From: Anarhynchus alexandrinus
Lineage: Eukaryota > Chordata > Aves > Charadriiformes > Charadriidae
Direction: 5' to 3'
DNA: 64,000 bases
NCBI GenBank assembly: GCA_008711295.1
Contig: VUYV01000514.1
Location: 1-64,000 of the forward strand
The notes below the pieces were generated by a model that searched no databases, was not told where the DNA came from, and worked only from the letters and a program-made list of their open reading frames with translations. Positions 13,255 through 24,111 of the stretch are shown one piece after another. Made by a program: the position numbers and the translations under genes. Each line of letters begins with the position of its first letter. Position 1 is the first letter of the stretch.

Positions 13255-13445
13255 AAAGCACCGTTCTTATTCCCTTGTTACAGGCAGAGAGAGACGATAA
13301 TAATTTGCAGAAGTGCTCCTAACTATTATTATTTATTATTTTCACTTTGATAGCATCTATGAACAGAGACTGTGGCAGAGCTGGAAACAGAACCTAGCTC
13401 TTGTGAGCACCAGTCAAGTGCCAAAACCACAAGTCCTTCCTTCCT
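13255..13445 (-). mobile_element. MIR-like tRNA-derived SINE remnant
   Basis: On the plus strand the block ACTGTGGCAGAGCTGGAAAC, followed by AGAACCTAGCTCT and then by CCAGTCAAGTGCC...ACCACAAG, follows the reverse complement of the MIR/CORE-SINE head, in which the tRNA-derived B box is read as GGTTCGAATCC on the other strand. The TATTATTATTTATTATT stretch at about 13323-13341 fits the AT-rich part often found in sauropsid copies. Divergence is high, so this is an old insertion. Assignment rests on remembered consensus features only. Confidence 0.5.
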
Positions 13446-14379
13446 CCCACACTGCATGTATTTGTAAAGAATTATGCTTTTTTTCAATTTTGTAACTGCT
13501 ACAGCACTGTTAACCCCCACCCCCCACAATATTCTGGTCTGTATTTGGTTTAGGAAATTACAGTTTTTAAGGGTATTTTCATTATATACTTTTTTTTTTC
13601 CTCTAGATCAATTTAATGCTTTCTCCTTTGAAAAGGCCATGAATGAAGGCAAAGGAATTACCACACTGCACTTGCACATTCTCAGCAATTACTCATATGC
13701 ACTTATTCACGCATTCATATGCACATAGTCACAAAACTCAACTTGAAGAAAACATTGATTTCCAGGGTACTCTCACAGTCTGTGACTGATCAAACACAGA
13801 AACCATGTAACCTCTCTCAGACACTACAAATACAAGTAAGAGGAAGTGAGAAAAATGAGGAACTAGCAAAGTTTCAAACAATGGATTCAAAGAAAAAAAG
13901 TCTGTATACATTTTTTCACCACCACCACAACAAAATGTGTGTCTTTTAATTTTCGGTCCTGTAGAAAGCACAGTTTGCTGTGGATCCTGCATGCAAAATT
14001 CACAGTGGGGAAAAAGGGCAGGAAAAGGGTTAAGTGAGCCAGGATAGGAGGAGCCCTTCAGAGTCTGTTAAAAGATGTAAATAACTTTTGTGCTGAATGT
14101 GGCTCTGATTAAACAAAGCCATTATTATTAGCTTTTTTAAACTGTAAGCCTGAAATATACGCAGCAACTTGCCAAGTAACAATGCCATGTCACTTGTTTC
14201 CTATTCTTCTCACTTTCATCCTAGTTTTACCCTCTCTGCTGTCCATGTTATTCTCATTCTTAACTTTGGGCCCCATACCGATTAACCCAGTGGAGCCCAG
14301 GTCCATGACTTGGCCTCTAGAGGCTACTGCAACATGACAAGCATGTAACTACGAGTAATAATAGTCTCCAGACACTTCC
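13446..14379. other. non-coding stretch, nothing recognised
   Basis: A polypyrimidine tract ending in CCTCTAG at about 13590-13606 looks like a splice acceptor and is followed by a short open frame, but no donor site follows before the stop, so no exon is called. Confidence 0.4.
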
Positions 14380-14480
14380 ACTGGGCACGGTGCTTATTAC
14401 CATGAGTAGTCTGATTGAAGTCAATGACACTGCTTTCTTCCAGGAGTAGTTACAGTGCAGTTAATGGCACTCTTCGTAGT
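14380..14480. repeat. decayed palindromic interspersed repeat
   Basis: The centre GATTGAAGTCAATGACAC, flanked by GAGTAGTC on the left and by ACTGCTTTC then GAGTAGTTAC on the right, is an imperfect palindrome (10 of 13 bases pair across 14407-14433). Amniote genomes contain many old short repeats built on a GAAGTCAATGG palindrome, and this looks like one. A second candidate lies at 62031-62092. The exact family is not named because it could not be searched. Confidence 0.4.
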
Positions 14481-17400
14481 GTAAACACCACACCCTATGA
14501 AAGTGTTTAAAATATCAGGACTTTATAAGGTATTCTGGCCAGGTAATCTGTCTTTATTTGTCCTGCTGAGCATCCCACGTGATTATGACATGATGTATTA
14601 CAAATTAGAAATGTAATACCTTCAGCTGTAGGGTTTTTTTCACTTTTATAGTTGTTTCACTCTTTACAGAAACATGGCAGTTATGTTAGAGCTAGGACTC
14701 TAAATGCCTTTTTCTCTAACTTATCTGTGTGCCCTTAAATCTTATGCACATTTTCCACTCAGACTGAAATTCAGGCAACTGTAATAGGACTACTGGATAC
14801 AGTGAGTGCTTCAAGCATAGTGCTACTTTAGAATTTCTAAAGATTTAGACATCTTTTGCCTCAAAGGAAAAAAAAAGAGATTTTGTCATTCATTAAAAAA
14901 AAAGATAAACTTTCAGCAGGGTTTTTTCATGCATGTAGACATGAAGGTCACGCTGGACCTACAATTATGCCCTAAGTGACATCAGTCACTCAGTGTTTTT
15001 CTCAATCAGTATGTGGTTCCCCATTTTTTTTCAAGGAAGAAAGAGTTGAGTTTCAGTAGAGTTGAGTTTTTGGCAAAGCAACGTGTTTGTTTGGGAAGGA
15101 CTATCTTGCACAGATATGAGTGATTTCCATTCAGGTGGGGTGGCCAATAAGATTCATGAAGAAGCCAGCAACCCTTTCAGCCAATTTCAGTGAAAATTGA
15201 ACTACCTTGTATGCTGGGAGAGAATTGCTTAGAGGTAGGAAATCCAGATGTGGCATAGCGTTAGCCAGATGGGAGAGCCACTAACACGGGTCTTCTTACT
15301 AAAGGAGTTGAAATCCCAGAGGGATGGAGAACATCGTGTGTTTGTGTGTGAAGCTGGAAGTGCTTCAACCTGTATGTATACAACAGAGCGTGACAGACAT
15401 TTAGGAATATTTTTTTAGGTGCTTATGTATTCCAAAATGCTGTAATGAGAGGAGAAGCAAAATGGATAGGGAGGAAGGTAAAATGGTGAGGGGAGGTAAA
15501 ATTGTGTGGGGTGGGCCAGGATGCCCAGAGGACAAGAGGACACTAAGTTATCCAAGTGACTAAAACTGTCTCCATGTAATAAACCTCAAAAGAAAAATTG
15601 CACAAAATGATCATGCATTCCTAATGGAAAAATTTTTCTTTCATTAAAAAAAAAAGCAACAAAAAGTGACTCAGCCCAAGTAGATCCAGTAAGAAAAACA
15701 AAGCAAAACAAAAAAAGCTTTGTTAAAACTGATTTAGGTTTGCTTAGCGGTATTTTGTGCCCTTGCTGAGGATCAGGTGTAGCAAATCCTAAGCTTCTGA
15801 AAAGCAGGGAATGCATGGGCAGATCTCTCAGTTTAAATTTCTGAAATCTGGGGAATTCGAGTTTTAATTCACCTCCATCTGCCCTACACTCGAACACTTA
15901 CTCAGCTCCATAGAAAGAGCATCACATCAACAGTCTTTTTAAAAAATTGTTATTTACAGTGCCTTCGTCGTTCTGCAGATGACTCAGTCTAACACTTTTC
16001 TTTCACTTACCAGTCTGTAAACCCACAGACCACACACATCTCCCATCTAGCTGCTGACGATCTCAGCACTCTACCGCTAACGTAATATACACATGACAGT
16101 GCAGAAATGAGGTATATAGGCTCTTCCCAGGTGCATCAGTATCTTTTCCCTTTGATCGTGAAAGCAGGAGTCACTCGCAGGGATTCACATACACACCCAG
16201 AGAGACACAACCGCTCCCCAGTCACCTCTTACCACAGTCACCGTCATGCCACACTGCTCCATCGGCTCCTTCTACCTCTGCACATACAGCTCATACACTG
16301 GATGCAGCAGAAAAGCCCCCGGGGAATCCCCAGCAGCTATATGCAGCGTCCAGAGGGCACAATTAGGCTGCGGGGCCATGTCATTTAGCTCTTTGCTTCC
16401 CAGTTTTCCAAAATCTGAGTTTTCCTGTGTCCTTGCTGTGGAGTGACACAAAAGGCATTCTCTTAATTCATAAAGCACTGCTTTTTTCTCAGTAAGTATA
16501 TTAAATATTCTAGAGAAAAACTTTATAGCGGGTATATTCATCAGCACATTTCAAGTCATCATTGCAGAGCATGTGCAGAAAGCAAAACTTCACATTCATA
16601 ATTGTGAGTATTTACCCCATGAGACTGATTTTAAGTGCTGCGATAATTTGATTACTGCGTATTTTCAATGAAAATAGTTCCAGTAACTTGGTGCTTCTTA
16701 TAAAAGTACTTCTAGTGTGTACACAAACGAAGCAGCTATTCAGAATTTGAGTGGTAAATACATGTAAGAGAAAGCAACTACCTGTTTTCAGGCGTAATCT
16801 GCAAATAGAACAATAGGCAAAATTAACTGAAGTAAACAGGAATTAAATATTCATTGTGAAGAGCTGGGGCTCATATTGAAATGAAAAATAGAAAATACAA
16901 TGGAAAAATAGAAAAAAAACCCCAGAAAAATGCATAGATCTGTCACGTAACACAACCACTATTTTTAACGACCCTCCATGGAGCTGTAATGGCATATCTT
17001 GCACAAGGTACCTGAAGATCAATTAATAGTTAGGATGAAAGGGCCAAGAATCCACGCCGTCTTACCGCCCCGAGGCTTTGAGTTCAGCAAAGAAACACAA
17101 ACCTCGCCAGTAAACTTATCATCCCGGGCTTTGCAGCTGGCAGTCTGCGGAAAGCTTGATTTAAAAGCTAAGGCTCAAGGTGTGCTCTCAAGCTCCCGGT
17201 GTGTTCGGAATAGGACCAGGTTCAGGTTTAGACATGCTGTCAGCAGGCAAAGGACTGGGCCTGCTCCTGAGGGTGCCCAGGAGCTTCTCTTGGCACATTT
17301 AAGTGTTAAGGAACATAAAAGTTCGGAGGCATGTCTAGCCTTGGAGCCAGCTGGAATACGCACTTGTCTCAGCAGCACATTACCTCCACAACCCACATAC

Positions 17401-18500
17401 GCACTGTTTCCAAATCAGTAAAACAATAAATTCCTTTCAATCTCTCGTGGCAACGCTTCCTGAGCCATTTTACTGAGCAAGGTAGACTGGATGGTGCGTT
17501 TAATACTTGCTTAGTGACAAACACTGTCACTTTTTAGCCTGGCAGGTGAGTGTACGTGCAACATACCTGTTATGTCAGAAAGTAGGTCCTTAATTAAGAT
17601 GATCCTACTGACATTTACTCTTGGGAGTGGTGGGCAGTGGAAGGCTGCTGTGCAGCAAGGCAGTGTCTTTCTGGCAGCCTCACAGCTGATTCCTACTGAA
17701 GGTAACGCAGTGCTCAGCTATGGAAAGCCACGAGCACTCAAAGCAAACACGCTCCCAAACTCTGAGTTCATATTTTTTTTTTCCCTACAAGCCCATTTTT
17801 TTGTTTGTTTGGTTTTTTTTGTTTGTTTGTTTGTTTTTTTCTTTGCAATACCAGTGTGGCTGGGGGGGACAGGCAATTTGAAAACAAAAATTTATCATCT
17901 CTGCTGTTAATACTGTTAGCTACTGCCATGAGATGATGGTTATTGTAATTCCCAAATGCATGGTTACATGCAGTGGAGAGACATACAACCTGAGCTACAC
18001 TTAATGTAGCATACACTTAAATTTTGGGAGAAAATGCAATAATAAATCCCATGGTAGTTTTTTTTTCCAAGCTCATGACTCCCTTGTAGTTGTTATGCCC
18101 ACGTTAAGCATCTGAACTAGACCTCTGAATGCGGACAAGGCAGCCTAATCTGATGGAAAAGGACAGTTGACAGCGGGGAGATTGCATTTGCATACTAGAG
18201 AATGATTTTCTTTTCCGGGCTGTTTTGTCCTTCTGGACACAGTGCCAAAAATGATAGGTATAAATGGTAGTTTCAACAAGGCTGAGTTTAAATTCAGATG
18301 CTAATTGTGCGAGTAGACCGTGTATTGGTGCACATGCGCGGGGGCACAGACGGAGGGTTCTTTCCAGTCCCTGTGTTTGAAGCTGGTGGAAAAATCCATC
18401 CTTGCTTAAAGGTTACCTTAAGGAGACACTAATCTCTGTGACTACGTAATTTTGACTTTTTGTGTATCTCTAATAAAATCACATGTGTCTTTATTTTCAG
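14481..18500. other. non-coding stretch, possible intron upstream of the 18501 exon
   Basis: No gene is supported. Open frames at 16107-16388 and 16999-17421 (plus) and 15586-15897 (minus) have no recognisable domain and overlap frames on the other strand. A strong-looking splice donor (GGCAG then GTGAGTG) at about 17547 has no convincing acceptor or open exon before it. An octamer ATTTGCAT lies near 18185. The T-rich tract at 17770-17842 is listed separately. Confidence 0.4.
17770..17842. repeat. T-rich/(GTTT)n low-complexity tract
   Basis: Long T runs are interrupted by tandem GTTT units at about 17802-17835. This is simple sequence; on the minus strand it reads as A-rich (AAAC)n and could be the tail of a lost retroposon, for which I see no body. 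Confidence 0.8.
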
Positions 18501-18570
18501 CTTTAAAAGGGAAGTATTAAAGAGCCCTGACCACAGAAAGCTTTTTTATGAATATGACCCTTTGTCCCAG
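18501..18570 (+). CDS. candidate internal coding exon, product not recognised
   Basis: A 70-bp segment is bounded by near-ideal splice signals. A CTAAT branch-point-like motif lies about 30 bases upstream, then a pyrimidine tract ending in TTTATTTTCAG, and on the right CCCAG followed by GTAAGTATT. Two of the three frames are closed by stops and the remaining one is open end to end. It reads FKREVLKSPDHRKLFY and ends in YDPLSQ. The exon would start after the first two bases of a codon and end on a codon boundary. The composition (charged, aromatic, no low complexity) looks like real protein rather than chance. I do not recognise the protein family. No partner exon is certain: flanking exons may lie outside the window, and the candidate at 53281 begins in a compatible phase. 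A cryptic splice pair around a short chance frame is the main alternative. Confidence 0.5.
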
Positions 18571-20597
18571 GTAAGTATTGCATCAGGGAGTACAGTGGCA
18601 TATCTGTTGCTTAATTTTAGAAGGAAAAAAGGTTTTAAATTTCACAGCAAGAGAAAATATTAATATCTTTATAGGGAATAGTTTCTGAAAATAACTGCTA
18701 GTGGAAAAAACAGAAGCACCCAGGGATGGTATCTAACATCCCAGGTGATATTTTAATTTTTCGTATCAACATACCTATTCCCATAAAAAACAGATATCTG
18801 TTTTCTTAAAAAAAAGTGTGTCATTATTGGTTTTACAGTTTTTTCCAGCTTAAAAACAATAAGGAAACTACTTACCTGGCATTTTATTAATTTATGCAAG
18901 ATGTATGTACAGTAAAAAGTAATGATTGGAATATATCCCTTTCCTAAAGTCAGATGAATACTTTAAAACACAGATACCATAAAACGAAAACATAGATATC
19001 ATAAAATGTAACACTGAACAAGTATAACACATGTATTATGGAAGACAATAGAATGTAAGTATTAATAGAAACCAGTTCCCATTTGCAACTATTTTCCAAG
19101 GGAATACAGTTAGAAGTTAAGCATTTGATATTCTATGCTTATGCCAAAGTTGCCTCACAGCAGATATTTTCCCACATAGAAACTCTAGCAGTGCCACCTT
19201 GGGATCTCCGGGGATCATATTCCCCTCTTGAAAACATTTTGGGGTTTTGCAAAAAAAAAAAAAAAAAGAAAGAAAGAAAGAAAAAAATTGTAAAATTCTC
19301 ACTGGATTGAACCTCAAAGGCTTCTTTGACGCAAGTGTTATTTTGACCACGTGAACGTGGTTTCCATTTTTAAAAAAACTAGATTAAAACATGCATGAAC
19401 AAACTGTCCATTGAACTTTAATGTTTCTTTGTTGCTTTGATGGTTAGCAGATTTCTGCTTCATAGATTGCCTCCTCCCTATACATTCTAAAAGTGAAATG
19501 ATACATTGTAATTTGAATGATAATTTTGTTTTGATGATTTAATTGATAACAGACAGAGGAATAAAATCCCTGTTTTTCTCTGCCGTGCAGATGATATAGC
19601 TACATTTCGAAGTAAACATCTGTATATAATTAAGGGATGTTGCACTAAAACTGTTTCTTCCTTACCTTTACCCTGGGGTTTTCTTGAGGCTCTGTAGGAT
19701 AATCCTGGTTCAGGAAAGGAGATGTTGCCTCTTGTCATTCAAGGATTCTTTATCTTTACTTTTAGGGATTTCAGTGCCAACTAAAAGTTATCTGCCCACA
19801 TTGTTTTTAATGACGTCAAGACCAATCATAGCACACCCCATTTTTGTTATCTTTCCAAGAATCTTTGCAATCTCATCAGTTTATCTTAAAAAAGACACCT
19901 TAATAGCTGTATTTTGGTGTACACAGGGTTTGACCTAAAGTGTGTATAGAACTGCAATGTTATGTGGAAGATGGCAAAAATATTCAGTAGGATTGCTTCT
20001 AATTCAATTGTTTTATTGTGCAGTAATGCCATATTTTTGGGGTTGCACATCTTTGTATAGACATGTAAATCAAAAGCAGACCAAGGACTGTTCAAACCTG
20101 CTCTGCCTATGTTGCACACAGGGAGTTATTCATTCAGTTTATCAGCCATAAAAATAATTGCACTGCACTCCAAACTGACTGACATCTTTTATAATTTTTA
20201 ACACTAAAATGTCCTGGTAAAACAGAACACTACAATAACAACAACTGATTAGTAGAGAATTGCTACTGTAAATTATAGTGTTTGCAGAATAAAACAGAGT
20301 TGAAAGGGTTATGACTTTATATTAAAAGATATAACTAGGATTTTGTCTCCCTTTCTCCCCTAAAATGCCTTAGCAATATCCTAAGTAGCATGTCTATTCC
20401 CAGTCCTGCAAAAATGGCCAGGTGACTGATATTGTCCAAATTTCCAAATACTTTCTTTTTTTTTTATTGTAAAATTTGAAATAAAACAATACAAATTTTC
20501 ATCAACACTTGGATTTCTGTTTCACATGCAACTATAATGACTGCTGGTTTTTAGGGAAGAAACAAACAAATGGTTACAGGAATGTGCAAAGAAGATT
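18571..20597. other. non-coding stretch, possible intron downstream of the 18501 exon
   Basis: AT-rich, with stops in all frames. Two near-copies of an ATAGATATCATAAAA-like unit lie at about 18965-19000. Nothing else is recognised apart from the A-rich tract at 19251. Confidence 0.45.
19251..19287. repeat. poly-A / (GAAA)n tract
   Basis: A run of 17 A is followed by GAAA repeated about four times and a further A run. It has the look of a retroposon tail that mutated into a microsatellite, but no SINE or processed transcript body is visible just upstream. Confidence 0.85.
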
Positions 20598-20621
20598 TGT
20601 GTGTGTGTGTGTGTGTGTGTG
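20598..20621. repeat. (TG)12 microsatellite
   Basis: Twelve uninterrupted TG units. It is likely to be polymorphic in length. Confidence 0.95.
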
Positions 20622-21079
20622 CAGAATTCACCATGATCTGGATCTCCTTTCTTCACCAGCAAAAGGGCAGTTACAAGTGAAATGCAATCTACTGTCAGTA
20701 GACTTGCAAAAATAACTTTAGAAAAAATTTGGATGTCACAGTAAAATAAATAGACTATTTGATTTGATTTGTGAGAATGTCATTTGAAAATATTGACCTT
20801 TGACATCAGTGATGCTGCTTCAGAAGTTTTTAAAGCATTTTCCCAGTATCTAAAAGCCAGGGTAAATCTTGTGAAACTTCCTGAGTATGTTGTTCTTCTT
20901 TGCCATATTATACATAATAGACCTTGATACTTGCTTTGACTCACATGAAAATCTCAAGGTTCTTGATCATCTACTAGTTTGTCAGCAGGAATGCTCTCAA
21001 GGTTCTTCGGTAGTGATGGACTCCAAGAGACTATCTGTGTTGCTGTTTGATGGCCATTCCAGGAGTCAAAACCATCATC
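20622..21079. other. non-coding stretch, nothing recognised
   Basis: A 66-codon open frame at 20887-21087 has no recognised features. Confidence 0.4.
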
Positions 21080-21740
21080 AAGACTAGACAGTGATCATGT
21101 AAGCGTGGGCTCAGACATGCTGGAGGGTACCCTTAAGAGCACGTGGGACCCTGCGTGTCCAAGCATGCCAGGTAGATTAATTCCCAACCAAGTATGCCCA
21201 GATAAATAGCCTACAGGTTGATTGAGGAGCCGTCTGTCTGAGAGGCAGCCAAAGGGAGAGGATCTAAATAGCAGCGTAGCGCGCCTCTGCTCAGGGTGCT
21301 CCAGAGACTGCTCTCTCTGCCTGAGTGATTTTACCATACCATAAGTTTTATATGAATTACTATGTCACAGATATCAGATTTCACTTTATTCTTTCATTTC
21401 ATATGGAAAATACATTAGAAGAGAGAAGTACACGAGGTTTGTGAGAGAACAGCCTACTCGTCAATCCTTATCTTAGACTCGCCTGTCTGGATTCCACATA
21501 CTTGACCATGGCTCGATAGCGTTGACCATCTCAGCTCAGGAAAGGTCCCAAATGTGAAGCAGCAAGGAGTTACACTAATAACCACCACTTAACAGTCTTG
21601 TTCCCTCAGGCCAACCGCACGATTACTGACAGACGTATCTGCATGGTGCCTGTCGCCATCCATACCTGGCCTATGAATAAACAGAGAACTTCGGTTTCTA
21701 GCCCCGACAGACCCTCATTCCCTGAGAAGCGCGTTTATTA
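21080..21740. other. unclassified CpG-containing block, possibly a degraded LTR
   Basis: This block differs in composition from its AT-rich surroundings. CpGs cluster at about 21275-21290 and again near 21505-21520, 21610-21640 and 21725-21735. On the minus strand it has an AATAAAG motif near 21390, followed about 70-90 bases later by a CT/GA-rich segment, an order seen in retroviral LTRs. On the plus strand an AATAAA lies near 21676. I could not identify TG/CA ends, a target duplication or a family, so LTR origin is only a guess. It may instead be an unrecognised repeat or a regulatory region. Confidence 0.25.
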
Positions 21741-23416
21741 ATCACCTCATTAAACTAAAGAAAATGAACAAAATATAAACAAGTCAAGGTTTTAGGGTAT
21801 CACAAGGGAGGTCTTCTATTGCACTATAAAGAAAATGCTGCAGAGAGATAAGCTTTGAATGGTGCAATAGGCAAAACTCTTCTTTAGTCCCATTTACCTT
21901 ACTCCTGTTGCTACTATTATCAATCTAAATTTACAGAAATATGCCAAGATGAAAAAGGAAACTTTATAAACAAGGACTTCAACTTAAAAAAGACACACTC
22001 TCCTTCAGTGAGTGCACATTTAGTTCAGTATTTCTCTTGGCAAAGTTTAGGCATGTCTCTAGTTAACAGATGTATTCTGCTGTCAGCCCTTTTCAAGAAT
22101 TATATTTGATGCTGGATGCCAAATAACTTCTTTAACTATTAATAAATAACTCACAGGTATCTTAGATAGTGTGCACTTGAGGAATTATGCTAATACTTTC
22201 TATGCTGGAGACAAGGGAAATTCCCCTCCTCCCCTGCCCCCCCGAAATTTGCACTTTTGCTGACAAGTTCTCTGAGTTCTCTTTCAGAATGGGCTCGTTC
22301 TCAGTAAGACAGACATCTAATCTCATGGAAAATCTGATCACCGACTATCTGCTTCTTGCTGATGTTGCTGAGAAAATTCCTGTTCACTCCAGAATGGGAG
22401 AGAATATGGATCCATCAATTTTAGAGTCTGGTCTAGCTGCTTATATTTCATTAGCTTCGTGGTAATGAGTCTTTGCAATTTGAAAAGAACAGAATAGTCA
22501 CTACCATGTGAACCAAATTACACTATATATTACATGCTACCTAACTGACAATAAAATATTTTATAGGTAAAAAAAGCATTAAGTGACACCATGATTTTTC
22601 ATGTGGCTTGCAGAGAAGAAAGGATCTCTAAGGGAATACTTAGATAAATTATACCCCAAATCTAAAGGTGTGTCAGTTACTTGGAACATTATTTTTGGTG
22701 GAATTAATTTTTTGTCATGTTTATTTGGATCTATTTCAAGCTAGTCCCTTGTAAGAGCAGCTTTGTTAATGCCACAGAGACTGAAATTGCTGTTACCTCA
22801 ATCATTTCTCCCAACACTGAAGTAATTTATCACTAGGTAGTAGTTAGCCCCTTTTCACGTGCCATTTACTTCCTACATTTAGTTAATCCAACAGAAAATT
22901 TGTGGGGTAAATTTCATCCAAAGTGAAAGTTTGACAAAAGAATCTGTTTAAAAGCAACCCCCCCCCAGAAAGCAGCAATTTTTAAGGTGTTTCAATTTCA
23001 GAAAAAAAATAATATTCTGATTGATTCTTGACCACTGAATTCACTGTTGCAGTACAATTAGTATCTCGCAGGGGAGGAGAGAGGAACATGCAAGGAGAGT
23101 TGATGTAAGAAGGAAAACCCTGAAAATTCAGATGACCTTTTTGTCTCTGTTTTTGATTTGAAGATCTGATGACTAGAAACCTTCTTCTCATTTCAAGCAT
23201 CAATTTATATTTTCATTTTGGTTAAAATATTTTTTTTGCCTTGTGGATTTTCTCCCGAGAGATTATAGACAGCAGTGTTTCATCTTGCAACTTTGGCTCT
23301 CCGGGCCCATGGGAATTCTAGCCCTCGACTCCAGAGAGTGCTTTAACCGGGAAGGGGTAAAGTTCTGGATGAGTGTGCCTTTCTCTTCCCTGTGTAAGAG
23401 CTTGACAGCCTTGCCC
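21741..23416. other. non-coding stretch, nothing recognised
   Basis: The 92-codon frame at 22187-22465 contains an acceptor-like TTCTCTTTCAG before its second Met, but no donor and no recognisable motif. It is left uncalled. Confidence 0.4.
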
Positions 23417-23418
23417 CT

Positions 23419-24015
23419 GAGAAGGACCTGGGTGTGCTGATTGACGAGAAGCTCAACATGAGCCAGCAATGTGCGATCGCAGCCCAGAAGGCCAACCGCA
23501 TCCTGGGCTGCATCAAAAGAAGTGTGGCCAGCAGGGCGAGGGAGGTGATTCTGCCCCTCTACTCCACTCTCGTGAGACCCCACCTGGAGTACTGCGTCCA
23601 GCTCTGGAGTCCCCAACATAAGAAGGACATGGACCTGTTGGAGCGTGTCCAGAGGAGGGCCACGAGGATGATCCGAGGGCTGGAGCACCTCTCCTATGAG
23701 GAGAGGCTGAAAGAGTTGGGGCTGTTCAGCCTGGAGAAGAGAAGGCTCCGGGGAGATCTTATTGCGGCCTTCCAGTACCTAAAGGGGGCCTACAGGAGAG
23801 CTGGGGAAGGACTTTTTACTAGGGCATGTAGTGATAGGACAAGGGGGAATGGCTTCAAACTGGAAGAGGGCAGGTTTAGATTGAACATTAGGAAGAAGTT
23901 TTTCACTTTGAGGGTGGTGAGGCACTGGAACAGGTTGCCCAGAGAGGTTGTTGAGTCCCCATCCCTGGAGGTGTTCAAGGCCAGGCTGGACGTGGCCTTG
24001 GGCAACCTGGTCTAG
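23419..24015 (+). pseudogene. CR1 ORF2 C-terminal fragment (reverse transcriptase end)
   Basis: A 5'-truncated remnant of the CR1 reverse-transcriptase/endonuclease protein, still open for 198 codons to a TAG at 24013-24015. The visible order is [15 protein letters not shown], then [70 protein letters not shown], and the C-terminal [18 protein letters not shown] with [13 protein letters not shown]. These are the conserved blocks after the reverse-transcriptase catalytic motifs. The YADD-type catalytic motif and the N-terminal endonuclease lie in the missing 5' part. There is no native start codon; in-frame Met codons are internal. It is a dead relic despite the open frame, which reflects youth rather than selection. 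Confidence 0.95.
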
Positions 24016-24086
24016 TGGGAGGTGTCCCTGCCTATGGCAGGGGGGTTGGAACTCGATGATCTTCAAGGTCCTTTCCAACCTAAACC

Positions 24087-24110
24087 ATTCTATGATTCTA
24101 TGATTCTATG
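24087..24110 (+). repeat. CR1 terminal octamer array (ATTCTATG)3
   Basis: Three perfect tandem copies of ATTCTATG mark the 3' end of the CR1. CR1 elements end in such short tandem octamers rather than poly-A, and the array is thought to be tied to priming of reverse transcription. Confidence 0.97.
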
Positions 24111-24111
24111 A

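Larger units (their letters stand above)
23417..24111 (+). mobile_element. young 5'-truncated CR1 LINE
   Basis: A non-LTR retrotransposon copy of about 695 bp that keeps the last third of the CR1 ORF2, a short 3' untranslated region and the diagnostic 3' end of three perfect ATTCTATG octamers. The left edge is placed where similarity to the other young copy (49487-49757, opposite strand) stops, just before GAGAAGGACCTGGGTGTGCT. Over the roughly 240 bp they share I count three substitutions and one 1-bp deletion, so both belong to one recently active subfamily. There is no obvious target duplication, as usual for CR1. The copy cannot mobilise itself, because the endonuclease and most of the reverse transcriptase are missing. 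Confidence 0.97.

Noticed and set aside
13590..13728. Acceptor-like pyrimidine tract followed by an open frame
   Set aside because: No donor before the stop and no polyadenylation signal close by.
16999..17421. Plus-strand frame of 140 codons
   Set aside because: No family resemblance, overlaps a minus-strand frame, and has no convincing exon signals.
22187..22465. Plus-strand frame of 92 codons with an acceptor-like TTCTCTTTCAG inside
   Set aside because: No donor site and no motif; if spliced onto the exon ending at 18570, the phase leads to a stop after ten codons.
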